The notes beneath the pieces are model-generated. The model did no database searches. It was given only the letters and a program-made list of their open reading frames with translations, and had not been told where the DNA came from. Positions 1 to 6,775 of a stretch of 9,546 bases of DNA are shown in pieces; position 1 is the stretch's first letter; each line of letters opens with the position of its first letter. Source of the stretch: Bacillota bacterium (GTDB lineage: Bacteria; Bacillota_C; Negativicutes; JAEYSJ01); assembly GCA_023434855.1 (NCBI GenBank), contig JAEYSJ010000207.1, positions 1 through 9,546 on the forward strand, written 5' to 3'. The translations under genes were made by a program, and so were the position numbers.

Positions 1-20
1 TCATATTGATCGGCAATCAT
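1..20 (-). CDS. 5' end of a gene controlled by the ykkC-family riboswitch (partial)
   Basis: Only six codons are visible (M-I-A-D-Q-Y), starting at an ATG whose first base is position 20, before the gene leaves the window. An AAGGGG Shine-Dalgarno-like sequence (30-35) lies 9 bases upstream, directly after the U-tract of the riboswitch terminator (36-43). That position is where the first gene of a riboswitch-controlled transcript should begin. Product unknown. Known ykkC-family riboswitches control guanidine export or degradation, branched-chain amino acid and glutamate synthesis, or purine synthesis, so the next part of the contig would settle both product and ligand. The call rests on position and RBS only. 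Confidence 0.45.
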
Positions 21-35
21 AAACAACAACCCCTT

Positions 36-101
36 AAAAAAAATAAGCCCGGAGAGATATCTTGACGCACTGAAATACGCCAAGCTATCCCCCTCGGGCT
101 T
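36..101 (-). terminator. Intrinsic terminator forming the riboswitch expression platform
   Basis: On the minus strand the outer stem AAGCCCG (95-101) pairs with CGGGCTT (45-51). Inside it, GATAGCTTG (81-89) pairs imperfectly with CAAGATATC around 57-65, and a loop of about 15 bases lies between. A run of eight U follows (36-43). The 5' arm shares its GCCC with the last aptamer helix and its AGCUUG with the possible P0 helix, so a folded, ligand-bound aptamer should prevent the terminator from forming. This predicts a ligand-ON switch, as is usual for ykkC-family RNAs. Confidence 0.75.
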
Positions 102-196
102 TTTGTGCCAATAGGTGCCCCCGCGAAAGCGGGCTGTAGCGCTCGGTCGCAGCCCTCGTAAAGAGGCGGAACCCTAGCTACCTTTTCCAAGCTTGA
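80..196 (-). promoter_or_regulatory. ykkC-family riboswitch aptamer (guanidine-I, ppGpp or PRPP type)
   Basis: The minus strand carries the family's hallmark CTAGGGTTCCG (167-177). Helices can be drawn in the expected order: P1 GUAGC (177-181) with GCUAC (136-140); a hairpin CCUC-UUUAC-GAGG (154-166); the bulge region CUGCGACCGAGC between them; a hairpin CCCGC-UUUC-GCGGG (120-133); a CACC stretch (about 114-117); and a final GGC-ACAAAAA-GCC helix (97-109) matching the AAAAGCCC box. Sequence 5' of P1 (UCAAGCU, 190-196) is complementary to sequence 3' of the core (AGCUUGG, 80-86). That could be the P0 add-on helix reported for the ppGpp/PRPP subtypes and absent from guanidine-I, which leans me to subtype 2. 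The family call is from remembered consensus; the ligand is unresolved. Confidence 0.72.
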
Positions 197-223
197 AAAT
201 GAGAAAATCTATGGTTATTTATT

Positions 224-252
224 ATTGTATCATGGCCATCGTTCTTTGTCTT
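224..252 (-). promoter_or_regulatory. Sigma-A promoter of the riboswitch transcript
   Basis: On the minus strand, AAGACA (247-252, four of six to TTGACA) lies 17 bases before TACAAT (224-229, five of six). A TG one base upstream of the -10 makes it an extended -10 element. The start would fall near 217, about 20 bases before the possible P0 strand, so the whole aptamer would be transcribed. Between this promoter and the HMG-CoA reductase stop (253-306) only a weak TGGG-TATG-CCCA hairpin followed by an A/T-rich stretch is visible, so a clean terminator for the upstream operon is not evident and some read-through into the riboswitch is possible. Confidence 0.6.
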
Positions 253-306
253 TAATTTTAGTTCGATGCACAGAACCCCTAAATTTTTAATTGGGCATAC
301 CCATAT

Positions 307-1569
307 TTATTTCTTTACTTGTTTAACCAGCTCTTCAGCATAATCTTGCCTTACCTTACGTGCTTTCACCATTTCCGCTACAACCTGATCGATAATATCT
401 GGAGTAGCACCTGCTGCCACTGCTACGTTCCTTGCATGGAGGGACATATGGCCGCGTTGAATTCCTTCGGTAGCTAGCGCTTTTAATGCAGTGAGATTTT
501 GCGCTAAGCCAACAGCGGCAATAACTTCTCCTAACTCAACTGCTGACTTAACACCAAGTATCTTTACTGCTAAACGCGCCACAGGATGAACTTTGGTTGC
601 TCCTCCGACTAAGCCAACTGCCATTGGTACTTCGATCGTACCGACTAGGTCACCCTCTTTATTCTTCTCCCATACCGTTAAAGAAGTATACCGGCCATTG
701 CGGGCTGCATATGCATGCGCACCTGCCTCAATAGCGCGTGTATCATTCCCCGTGGCAGTCACAGCAGGAATGATGCCATTCATAATTCCTTTATTGTGTG
801 TCGCGGCGCGATAAGGGTCTACAGCGGCAAAGGTATATGCCCAAACGATACCATCAACGACATCCTCTCCCCCCAATGTCTCTTTATCAATCACCGTTCG
901 TACGCGGACCAGCCGTTTATCAGCCAAGTTAGACAAAATACGCAGATAGACCTTGCCGCCAGTAATTTGCTCAATATAAGGAGCTAACGCTTCAGCCATA
1001 GTATTTACCGTATTTGCTCCCATGGCATCCCGGGTATCCGCAATCAGGTGCATAACTACCATTGTTCCTAATGGTGATGGTACTATTTGTACTTCCAGGT
1101 CTTTCATCCCGCCGCCTAAGCTAATAAGCATAGGGTCCTGGGAATTTGCTATTTCTATGAGTTTTTCACGAGCTTCAAACAGCTTAAAGCGGGCTGCATA
1201 CGGATCTGCTACATTCACAATTTGAATTTGAGCCCGCATGATTGGTCCAGTATTACTTGTAAAGAACCCGCCCTTTACCCGGGCCATCCTAGCAGCATTG
1301 CTCGCCGCGGCAATAACAGAAGGTTCTTCAACTGCCATTGGAATGAGGTAATCCTTACCGTTAATCGTAAAGTTAACTGCTATCCCCATAGGCAGTGGCA
1401 TAACACTAAATACATTTTCAATCATATGGTCTGCCGCTTCTATGCTGAGAGCACCGGTCTTAGCAAGTAACGAGACTTCTTCTTCAGTTAAGCTGCTAAA
1501 CTTAGCAACTTCTTCAAGACGCTGCTGTGGTGATAGCTTATAGAACCCCTTAAACTCACTCGTTTTCAT
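307..1569 (-). CDS. mvaA: Hydroxymethylglutaryl-CoA reductase, class II (degradative type)
   Basis: Interconverts mevalonate and HMG-CoA with two NAD(H); cytosolic. The 420 residues align end to end, from memory, with the 428-residue Pseudomonas mevalonii enzyme. All four catalytic residues are visible: Glu82 (in EEPS), Lys260 (HNKG), Asp276 (GND) and His374 (RGHM). The cofactor motif DAMGANTVNT (181-190) is intact. Asp145 corresponds to P. mevalonii Asp146, linked to NAD rather than NADP use, so oxidation of mevalonate is the likely direction. A biosynthetic role is less likely because no other mevalonate-pathway gene is present. It is the last gene of the operon, 15 bases after the AtuA C-terminal-domain gene. 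The ATG has an AAAGGGG site 8 bases upstream. Full length, no defects seen. Confidence 0.95.
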   Translation of the reverse strand: MKTSEFKGFYKLSPQQRLEEVAKFSSLTEEEVSLLAKTGALSIEAADHMIENVFSVMPLPMGIAVNFTINGKDYLIPMAVEEPSVIAAASNAARMARVKGGFFTSNTGPIMRAQIQIVNVADPYAARFKLFEAREKLIEIANSQDPMLISLGGGMKDLEVQIVPSPLGTMVVMHLIADTRDAMGANTVNTMAEALAPYIEQITGGKVYLRILSNLADKRLVRVRTVIDKETLGGEDVVDGIVWAYTFAAVDPYRAATHNKGIMNGIIPAVTATGNDTRAIEAGAHAYAARNGRYTSLTVWEKNKEGDLVGTIEVPMAVGLVGGATKVHPVARLAVKILGVKSAVELGEVIAAVGLAQNLTALKALATEGIQRGHMSLHARNVAVAAGATPDIIDQVVAEMVKARKVRQDYAEELVKQVKK

Positions 1570-1584
1570 TTGCTATGCCCCTTT

Positions 1585-1896
1585 CTATTCAATTTCCATT
1601 CGTAACAATGCTGATGCCATTGTTTTGCCCAGTGTATCAAGCCGTAAAGACTGGGTGGCGCCCCCTCCTAAAGCCTCTTTCATCACAAAATTAAACCCGC
1701 TTAATGTAGGAACATCATAACGAATTACCTCACCCAATACTACCCCTTTAAAATGCTCCTTTACCTTCTCTGCTGTAACTTGTTCTTGTAACAGTTCATA
1801 ATCCTTCGGATCACGAGCGTATAAGCAAATATTACTGATGTTTCCTTTATCCCCTGAACGGGCATGGGCCACATCTTTAAGTAAACACTTAGCCAT
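1585..1896 (-). CDS. AtuA C-terminal-domain protein (small AtuA-like ferredoxin-fold family)
   Basis: This 103-residue protein matches the region that in many AtuA proteins is fused to the C-terminus. Recognisable signatures are AHARSGDKGN (10-19), a Y-D-V-P-T-L-S-G-F-N-F stretch in the middle and the glycine-rich GGGATQSLRLDTLGK near the end. It has no signal peptide or membrane segment, so it should be cytosolic. Its ATG overlaps the stop of the AtuA gene as TAATG, with GGAGGTGA just upstream inside that gene. That arrangement suggests translational coupling and a one-to-one complex. The reaction of the family is not established; the gene neighbourhood points to metabolism of a branched acid or its CoA thioester. 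Confidence 0.85.
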   Translation of the reverse strand: MAKCLLKDVAHARSGDKGNISNICLYARDPKDYELLQEQVTAEKVKEHFKGVVLGEVIRYDVPTLSGFNFVMKEALGGGATQSLRLDTLGKTMASALLRMEIE

Positions 1897-3257
1897 TACT
1901 TCACCTCCAAAATATGTGGTGTCAATTTCACAGCATCACGAGGAATAAGCGTAGGCCAAAGTGCAATAATCTCGCTTACTTTAGGTCTTCCACCGAAGAA
2001 GCATGCACCCGGTGGTCCATTTAGTTGCAAGGGAGCAATCTCCGGTGCTAGTTTTTGAGCCTCCTTCTTATCCTTCGTTCTTATTGTCATCCGCATGACA
2101 ACCTCATTCGGTTCGCTAGTAAGCGGGGCAGCTATCGGTCCATGCAGAGCATTTACCCCTAAGTAATCTACCCGTATTTCCTCTGCTTGGAGTCCCTTTT
2201 TAGCCAGCCGTTTTTTTAATATTTCTGCTGCACACTGTGCCTTCTCATAAGCATCAGGCCAGGCAAAAGGTAAATAGCCCTCAATTTTATAACCGGCCTG
2301 GTAGCCAACACATAACTTTAATTGCTCAGGCCGCGCTTTGCCAAACACGTCGTCAAGACGAACCTGATCCTTGCCGGTTTGGGTCAGCCTTGCTTTACTT
2401 ACATCGACACTAACATCCGGTGTAATGTAATTAGCCGGATCATGAATTTCATAAAGGAGCTGCTCTTTGCAGGTTTGTTCAGAGATTAAACCACCGCAAC
2501 CGGGGGCTTTTGTAATAATAATCTCCCCATTTGCACTGACTGCCGCAATTGGATAACCGAGTGAGTCAAGATCTGGTACTTCACGCCAACCATAATCAAA
2601 GTTCCCGCCACTGCCTTGGCCACCGCACTCCAGAAGATGCCCTACTATAATACCTTTCGCCAAGTCATTCCAATCCTGCGGCTTCCAGCCATACTCATAT
2701 GCTAAAGGTGCAAGGAACAAGCTGGAATCGGTGGCACGACCGGTTACTACTACGTTTGCCCCCATTTCCAGGCACGATAGAATAGGCTCATGACCGTAGT
2801 AAACATTAGCGTTCACAATCCGGTCTTTAATTTCGTCAAAATCCCGGCCGTTATCTAAGTTTTTCATTGTGATTCCCTGTGACTGCAAATCCGTCAACTG
2901 CTCTAACAAGTCATCGCCTGTTACATACCCTATTTTAAAATTACTAATTTGTTGGCTAACGGCAAGTTTTTTAATTTCGTTGACCGCTCCTTGCACATTC
3001 ATTCCGCCGGCATTAGATAGAACCTTGATGTTCTTATCCAGACATTCCTTGAGAATGACACGCAGCATATCAATGAAATCCTGGGCAAACCCCCGTTCCG
3101 GGTTACGCTGCCGCTGACGCTGCATAATGGATAAGGTTAATTCGGCTAAGTAATCACACGCCAGATATTGCAGATTACCTGTCTTGACCATATGAATCGC
3201 AGCATCGTTAATATCACCCCAGAAGCCTTGCCCACCACCAATACGTACTGTTTTCAA
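1896..3257 (-). CDS. Acyclic terpene utilisation AtuA-family protein (DUF1446), N-terminal part only
   Basis: The 453 residues carry the AtuA (formerly DUF1446) domain over most of their length. Visible marks include GGGQGFWGD (7-15), SNAGGMN (81-87), GHEP with TGRATDSSL (155-180), GHLLECGGQGSGGNF (206-220), PGCGGLISEQTCKEQ (252-266) and NGPPGACFFGGRP (413-425). AtuA was named from the acyclic terpene (citronellol/geraniol) pathway of Pseudomonas; its catalytic role is unproven. Canonical proteins are near 590 residues; here the C-terminal domain is a separate gene overlapping by one base, and the two total about 556. The start is TTG at 3257, chosen because AAAGGAGATGA lies at good spacing and the glycine-rich N-terminus begins immediately. 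Its link to HMG-CoA reductase suggests a 3-methyl-branched acyl substrate. Confidence 0.88.
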   Translation of the reverse strand: MKTVRIGGGQGFWGDINDAAIHMVKTGNLQYLACDYLAELTLSIMQRQRQRNPERGFAQDFIDMLRVILKECLDKNIKVLSNAGGMNVQGAVNEIKKLAVSQQISNFKIGYVTGDDLLEQLTDLQSQGITMKNLDNGRDFDEIKDRIVNANVYYGHEPILSCLEMGANVVVTGRATDSSLFLAPLAYEYGWKPQDWNDLAKGIIVGHLLECGGQGSGGNFDYGWREVPDLDSLGYPIAAVSANGEIIITKAPGCGGLISEQTCKEQLLYEIHDPANYITPDVSVDVSKARLTQTGKDQVRLDDVFGKARPEQLKLCVGYQAGYKIEGYLPFAWPDAYEKAQCAAEILKKRLAKKGLQAEEIRVDYLGVNALHGPIAAPLTSEPNEVVMRMTIRTKDKKEAQKLAPEIAPLQLNGPPGACFFGGRPKVSEIIALWPTLIPRDAVKLTPHILEVK

Positions 3258-3299
3258 AAAATCATCTCCTTTGTAACCTTACAGAAAACATTGTTGTAT

Positions 3300-4673
3300 T
3301 TACTTGATTCCGAATAACGTAAGGACTATGTAGCTTGATGCATAGTAAGTCATATACTGCACTCCTGTATGAATACCAAAGAAGCGATTTAAAATACCCC
3401 CAAGAATCGCGATAGTTATGGAAATACCGATACCAACAATGCCAGCTTCATAGTAAGAGAGAACAATAATGAGCCCAGTAAACATGCTGATAATCGCTTC
3501 CTGGCTAACTGTTTGCAATACCCAGACGCTCGCTTTACGGGCATAATTCATCGAAAACGGATAGGCTACCAAAGACGCTACGATAATCCCTATAAAGCCA
3601 TACAACAGGTACTGATAGGGAACCATTAAGTTGTGCAAGTTATGAATCGGTTGAGAGGTAAAAACGGGTGGGGCATTAAATAACGGAGCAGCAGGTCCAA
3701 GTGCCATGGGGCTGAGCGGTATACCAAAGGCCATCAAGGGAATGATCGTCTCAGCAATATACGTCGCTTCTGTCACTCCGTTCATGGCAGCTAACGAAGT
3801 AGTTAGCCGCTGATATAAGCTCTTTACCCGGGATGAGATAATCTCGCCTACCATAACAGTCATCCCGACAGGACTAAAGGTAAAGGTTAAGGCCGACACG
3901 GTAGCAGCTGCGGCAGTATACATCTTCTGCTCCCCTGATAAAATAGCAAGCGGATTGGGAAAATACCCTTTCCAGCTTTTTAGTTCAGGTGCCAGCCAAA
4001 ACTCCCGGGGCTGACTGCGGGTAAGTAAGTGCCTTGATATTGGTGAAAGCAGAGTCACTAAATCAGCGAACATGGGACCTATGGCTATCCCTAAGAAAAT
4101 ACTGATGAAGACTCCTTTACCCAGCGCCGCAATAGCCATTTTATTTAGTCCCTGAATTAAGAATGCAAAGGGTATGAGGACAAAGACACTGGCCCATTTG
4201 CCACCCGATGTATAAGCGATGATAACAGCAGCAATAGTAAAGATGATGGGAGCCCATGATTTAACTGCTTCAGCAAAAGGAGCTAACAGCGTGGCAAAGC
4301 CAACGGAGATTGGCAAGGCAACAAAAGCAGCTATAATGCCTCCCGAAATCATCTTCCGCAGGGCAATATGCGGTACACCCAAGCGGCGAAGAATACTGGC
4401 ATCCTGAAGCATCGGAACTGCCATCGTATCGCCCGGAACTCCCATCAGCGCTGTTGGTATGGCATGTGTCATATGTTTGGAAACAGCAGCGGCTATAAAC
4501 CAGGCAAAAACTGCTACAGGTGGAAATCCCAGTAAGATTACCAGCAGGGTTAACGGCGCAATTGTCGCCGTTTCATCGGTTCCGGAAATCAACCCAATTC
4601 CGGAAAAAATGATCCCTCCCGCGAGAGCAGCCCCTAACCCCCAAAATAGCTCATTGAGAAACAGCGCGTCCAT
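3300..4673 (-). CDS. Tripartite tricarboxylate transporter TctA-like permease
   Basis: An integral membrane permease, 457 residues, hydrophobic throughout. It shows the two related TctA signature regions in order: GVPGDTMAVPM (about 78-88) and ETIIPLMAFGIPLSPMALGP (about 308-327), each preceded by a conserved helix. The loops differ from the usual GIPGTP/GIPGSP forms and the protein is somewhat shorter than the roughly 500-residue norm, so this is a divergent branch whose substrate cannot be read from sequence. An organic acid is expected, and the operon suggests a mevalonate-like one. I chose the ATG at 4673, with AGGTGA about 9 bases upstream; a GTG at 4685 is in frame but sits inside that ribosome binding site. 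The 23-base overlap with the preceding gene implies coupled translation. No solute-binding TctC gene is in the window. Confidence 0.85.
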   Translation of the reverse strand: MDALFLNELFWGLGAALAGGIIFSGIGLISGTDETATIAPLTLLVILLGFPPVAVFAWFIAAAVSKHMTHAIPTALMGVPGDTMAVPMLQDASILRRLGVPHIALRKMISGGIIAAFVALPISVGFATLLAPFAEAVKSWAPIIFTIAAVIIAYTSGGKWASVFVLIPFAFLIQGLNKMAIAALGKGVFISIFLGIAIGPMFADLVTLLSPISRHLLTRSQPREFWLAPELKSWKGYFPNPLAILSGEQKMYTAAAATVSALTFTFSPVGMTVMVGEIISSRVKSLYQRLTTSLAAMNGVTEATYIAETIIPLMAFGIPLSPMALGPAAPLFNAPPVFTSQPIHNLHNLMVPYQYLLYGFIGIIVASLVAYPFSMNYARKASVWVLQTVSQEAIISMFTGLIIVLSYYEAGIVGIGISITIAILGGILNRFFGIHTGVQYMTYYASSYIVLTLFGIK

Positions 4674-5103
4674 CTTGTACTTCACCTACCTTACTCTTAG
4701 TATTTTTCCGGGCAAATAAGTCGTATATCTGCAAATCCTTCATTTCTTGTATAACTTTTGGCCCGACAAATTGAAGCTCATCTGCTTCTTTATCTATATC
4801 AATTTTTAATTCTTCTAACACAGCAAGACGGTCTGCCTCAGAAAACTCCGCTTCATTTAATTTCCGCTTTGGTTTAAACAGCTTTGCTGAAATGATGGCC
4901 GATAAAAGACATCCTGCTATTCCTATTAGCAGTGCATAGGCAGTCATTAAATTTGCTGCCAGCTTAGAGACGTTTGCTTGTAGATAATTGAGGCCTAGGA
5001 TATAAAACAATAAACTGATAATAATTCCAATTCCCATTGCAATTGCAAGATGCTTGAGGTCGACTGTATCTCCCCAAACATCGGCATAGGGCTTTTTCTC
5101 CAT
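4651..5103 (-). CDS. Small two-TM membrane protein, probable permease partner
   Basis: I do not recognise a named family. The 150 residues have a short N-terminus, two hydrophobic segments (about 18-38 and 53-74) and a long charged C-terminal half rich in Glu, Lys and Asp (77-150). By the positive-inside rule the KPKRK patch after the second segment suggests that tail is cytoplasmic. It is the first gene of the operon, with GAGGGGG seven bases before the ATG, and it overlaps the permease gene by 23 bases. In classical tripartite transporters the small subunit TctB has a similar length but usually four membrane segments. This could be a degenerate or analogous small subunit, though no TctB motif is visible. 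The assignment to transport is inferred from context. Confidence 0.8.
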   Translation of the reverse strand: MEKKPYADVWGDTVDLKHLAIAMGIGIIISLLFYILGLNYLQANVSKLAANLMTAYALLIGIAGCLLSAIISAKLFKPKRKLNEAEFSEADRLAVLEELKIDIDKEADELQFVGPKVIQEMKDLQIYDLFARKNTKSKVGEVQDGRAVSQ

Positions 5104-5203
5104 ACATATACCCCCTCAAATACTTTTTCAGCTTCGCTCACTTCGCTTTGTGTCTAATCGATATATTCCCCCTCCCTGAACTGGTTCTCATATAGCTTAA
5201 ATT

Positions 5204-5219
5204 TGCAATATTCATGCCA
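5204..5219 (-). promoter_or_regulatory. Sigma-54 (-24/-12) promoter of the five-gene operon
   Basis: The minus strand reads TGGCATGAATATTGCA, matching the TGGCAC-N5-TTGCA consensus at ten of eleven defined positions, with invariant GG and GC at correct spacing. Transcription should start near 5193, leaving about a 90-base leader before the ATG at 5103. The adjacent upstream gene encodes a sigma-54 activator, so promoter and regulator support each other. Confidence 0.88.
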
Positions 5220-5309
5220 AGTATTTTACACCATTACAACCCTTGATTTCGCTGAATATTCAAGATAGTTTGTGATAAATCCACAGCTCTTTGTATACGC
5301 CAGTAAACA

Positions 5310-5342
5310 GAACAGGGTTTTCTCATTGAGAAAACCCTGTTC
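5310..5342 (-). terminator. Perfect 15-bp-arm hairpin after the activator gene, probable terminator
   Basis: GAACAGGGTTTTCTC (5310-5324) and GAGAAAACCCTGTTC (5328-5342) are exact inverted repeats around a three-base loop. Read on the minus strand it lies 26 bases past the activator stop and is followed by UGUUUACUGG, a poor U-tract. It could terminate the activator transcript and separate it from the operon, but its position upstream of the sigma-54 promoter means a protein-binding role cannot be excluded. Confidence 0.6.
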
Positions 5343-5347
5343 CAAAC

Positions 5348-5363
5348 GTATACATATGTATAC
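5348..5363. promoter_or_regulatory. 16-bp palindrome, candidate activator-binding site (UAS)
   Basis: GTATACATATGTATAC is a perfect palindrome centred about 137 bases upstream of the -24 element, a typical distance for sigma-54 enhancer sites. A second GTATAC half-site lies at 5293-5298, closer to the promoter. The palindrome sits five bases after the activator stop codon, so it is outside coding sequence. Binding by the neighbouring activator is inferred. Confidence 0.5.
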
Positions 5364-5368
5364 TATAT

Positions 5369-6775
5369 CTACATATATCCGTAATTTTTCAGTTTCTTAT
5401 AAAATGCTCTACGACTTATTCCAATCATTTTCATAGCCTGAGTCTTATTATTATTACAAACCTCCAAAGCTTGTCTAATTAACTCGCGCTCTTCGATCCG
5501 CCTGTTACTTCTTAGTGTCTCCATAGTAGAAAGCGTTCCGGATAATGACGATACACTTTGCAAAACTGCCTCGTTACTAATATGCCCAGGCAGATGCTCG
5601 ATACGGATCTCTCGCTCCGCACACATAATTACTGCATATTCTATACAGTTTTGCAGCTCCCGGACATTGCCGGGCCACTCATAGGCTGAAAGAAAGCGGA
5701 TCGCCTCGGCAGAAAGAGTTCGGTCCTTTTTGTACTTTGCATTATTTTGGTGTAGAAAATACTGAGACAGCAATCCAATATCTTCGCCACGCTCACGTAA
5801 AGGTGGTATTTTAATAGACACAACATTTAGCCGGTAGTATAAATCAGTTCGAAACTGGCCCTGCTTAATCATTTGTTCCAGCGGCTTATTCGTGGCGGCT
5901 ATGACTCTTACATCTACGGGGATGCTCTGAGTACGTCCAATCTTTTCTATTTCTTTTTCCTGCAAAACACGAAGCAGCTTTGACTGCATGAAAGGCGACA
6001 TGTCACCGATCTCATCAAGGAAGATTGTTCCTCCTTCAGCCAACTCGAATTTGCCTAGTTTTCCACCCCGTTTAGCCCCGGTAAATGAACCTTCCTCATA
6101 ACCAAACAATTCACTTTCCAGCAAGTTTTCCGGAATGGCTGCACAATTTACGCTAATCAATGGTTTGCTGGCTCTACTACTATTTTGGTGAATCGCCTTA
6201 GCAATGATTTCTTTTCCGACGCCATTCTCCCCGCCAATTAATACCGAAGCATCTGTTTTAGCAACGATCATGGCTTGTAATAACGCTTTGAGAAAGGCGG
6301 GATGCTTACCAACAATCGAATTACTTAATAAATAATCATGTGCCTCTAGTTGATTCCGAAAGTATTCTGCTAAGCCTTCAGCCCGGTTGAGAGCTTCACT
6401 TAGCTTTTTCGTCTCAGTCACATCACGGAAGATTGATACTGCAGCGATTATCTTTTTGTCCTTTTGTATAGGATGAATATTTACTACAACGTCTCTTCTC
6501 AGTGACTTAATCTGCACAGCCTTGCCTAATACAGGTTCGCCTGATTTTACAACATCAAGTATGGTTGCTCCAGGTTCAACTCTTTGTATTTGCCTGCCTA
6601 AAACATGATCTTTTGCGACGCCTAAAATCCTTGAGTACATTTCGTTCACATAAAAGATGCGACCATCAGCATCAACGGCAATAATGCCTTCCTGAAATTT
6701 ATCAAGAATCTGGGTCAGAACCCAATTGTCACATGCCTGGGTTAAATAGGAGAGCATCTCGTCATTTATCGCCAT
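5369..6775 (-). CDS. Sigma-54-dependent transcriptional activator (PAS, AAA+, Fis-type HTH)
   Basis: A cytoplasmic enhancer-binding protein of 468 residues that remodels sigma-54 polymerase by ATP hydrolysis. In order: a PAS sensor domain (about 12-125), a short coiled linker, the AAA+ domain (about 150-390) and a C-terminal Fis-type helix-turn-helix (about 436-468, with KTQAMKMIGISRRAFYKKL). Visible motifs are Walker A GGENGVGKE (181-189), the sigma-54 contact loop GSFTGA (229-234, Ala to Ser variant of GAFTGA), Walker B TIFLDE (250-255), sensor I ATN (294-296), the RTDLYYRL arginine-finger region (309-316) and WPGNVREL (367-374). There is no receiver domain, so a small molecule, cofactor or redox signal through PAS is likely. 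The ATG follows GGGGTGG. It lies just upstream of the sigma-54 operon in the same orientation and is the probable regulator of it. Confidence 0.95.
   Translation of the reverse strand: MAINDEMLSYLTQACDNWVLTQILDKFQEGIIAVDADGRIFYVNEMYSRILGVAKDHVLGRQIQRVEPGATILDVVKSGEPVLGKAVQIKSLRRDVVVNIHPIQKDKKIIAAVSIFRDVTETKKLSEALNRAEGLAEYFRNQLEAHDYLLSNSIVGKHPAFLKALLQAMIVAKTDASVLIGGENGVGKEIIAKAIHQNSSRASKPLISVNCAAIPENLLESELFGYEEGSFTGAKRGGKLGKFELAEGGTIFLDEIGDMSPFMQSKLLRVLQEKEIEKIGRTQSIPVDVRVIAATNKPLEQMIKQGQFRTDLYYRLNVVSIKIPPLRERGEDIGLLSQYFLHQNNAKYKKDRTLSAEAIRFLSAYEWPGNVRELQNCIEYAVIMCAEREIRIEHLPGHISNEAVLQSVSSLSGTLSTMETLRSNRRIEERELIRQALEVCNNNKTQAMKMIGISRRAFYKKLKNYGYM

Noticed and set aside
286..306. Terminator directly after HMG-CoA reductase
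   Set aside because: The only hairpin is a four-base stem (TGGG/CCCA) without a proper U-tract, too weak to annotate as a terminator.
593..1470. Plus-strand open frames of 67 to 90 codons opposite the HMG-CoA reductase gene
   Set aside because: They lie wholly antisense to a conserved full-length enzyme, have no convincing RBS and encode no recognisable protein, so they are frame shadows.
4674..4685. GTG at 4685 as the start of the TctA-like permease
   Set aside because: The GTG is part of the AGGTGA sequence that serves as the ribosome binding site for the ATG at 4673, and its own upstream spacing is too short.
5128..5153. Repeated GCGAAG-type motif in the operon leader (minus strand GCGAAGTGAGCGAAG)
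   Set aside because: It is only a six-base direct repeat with one copy each side, makes no stable hairpin and has no similarity to an RNA element I know.
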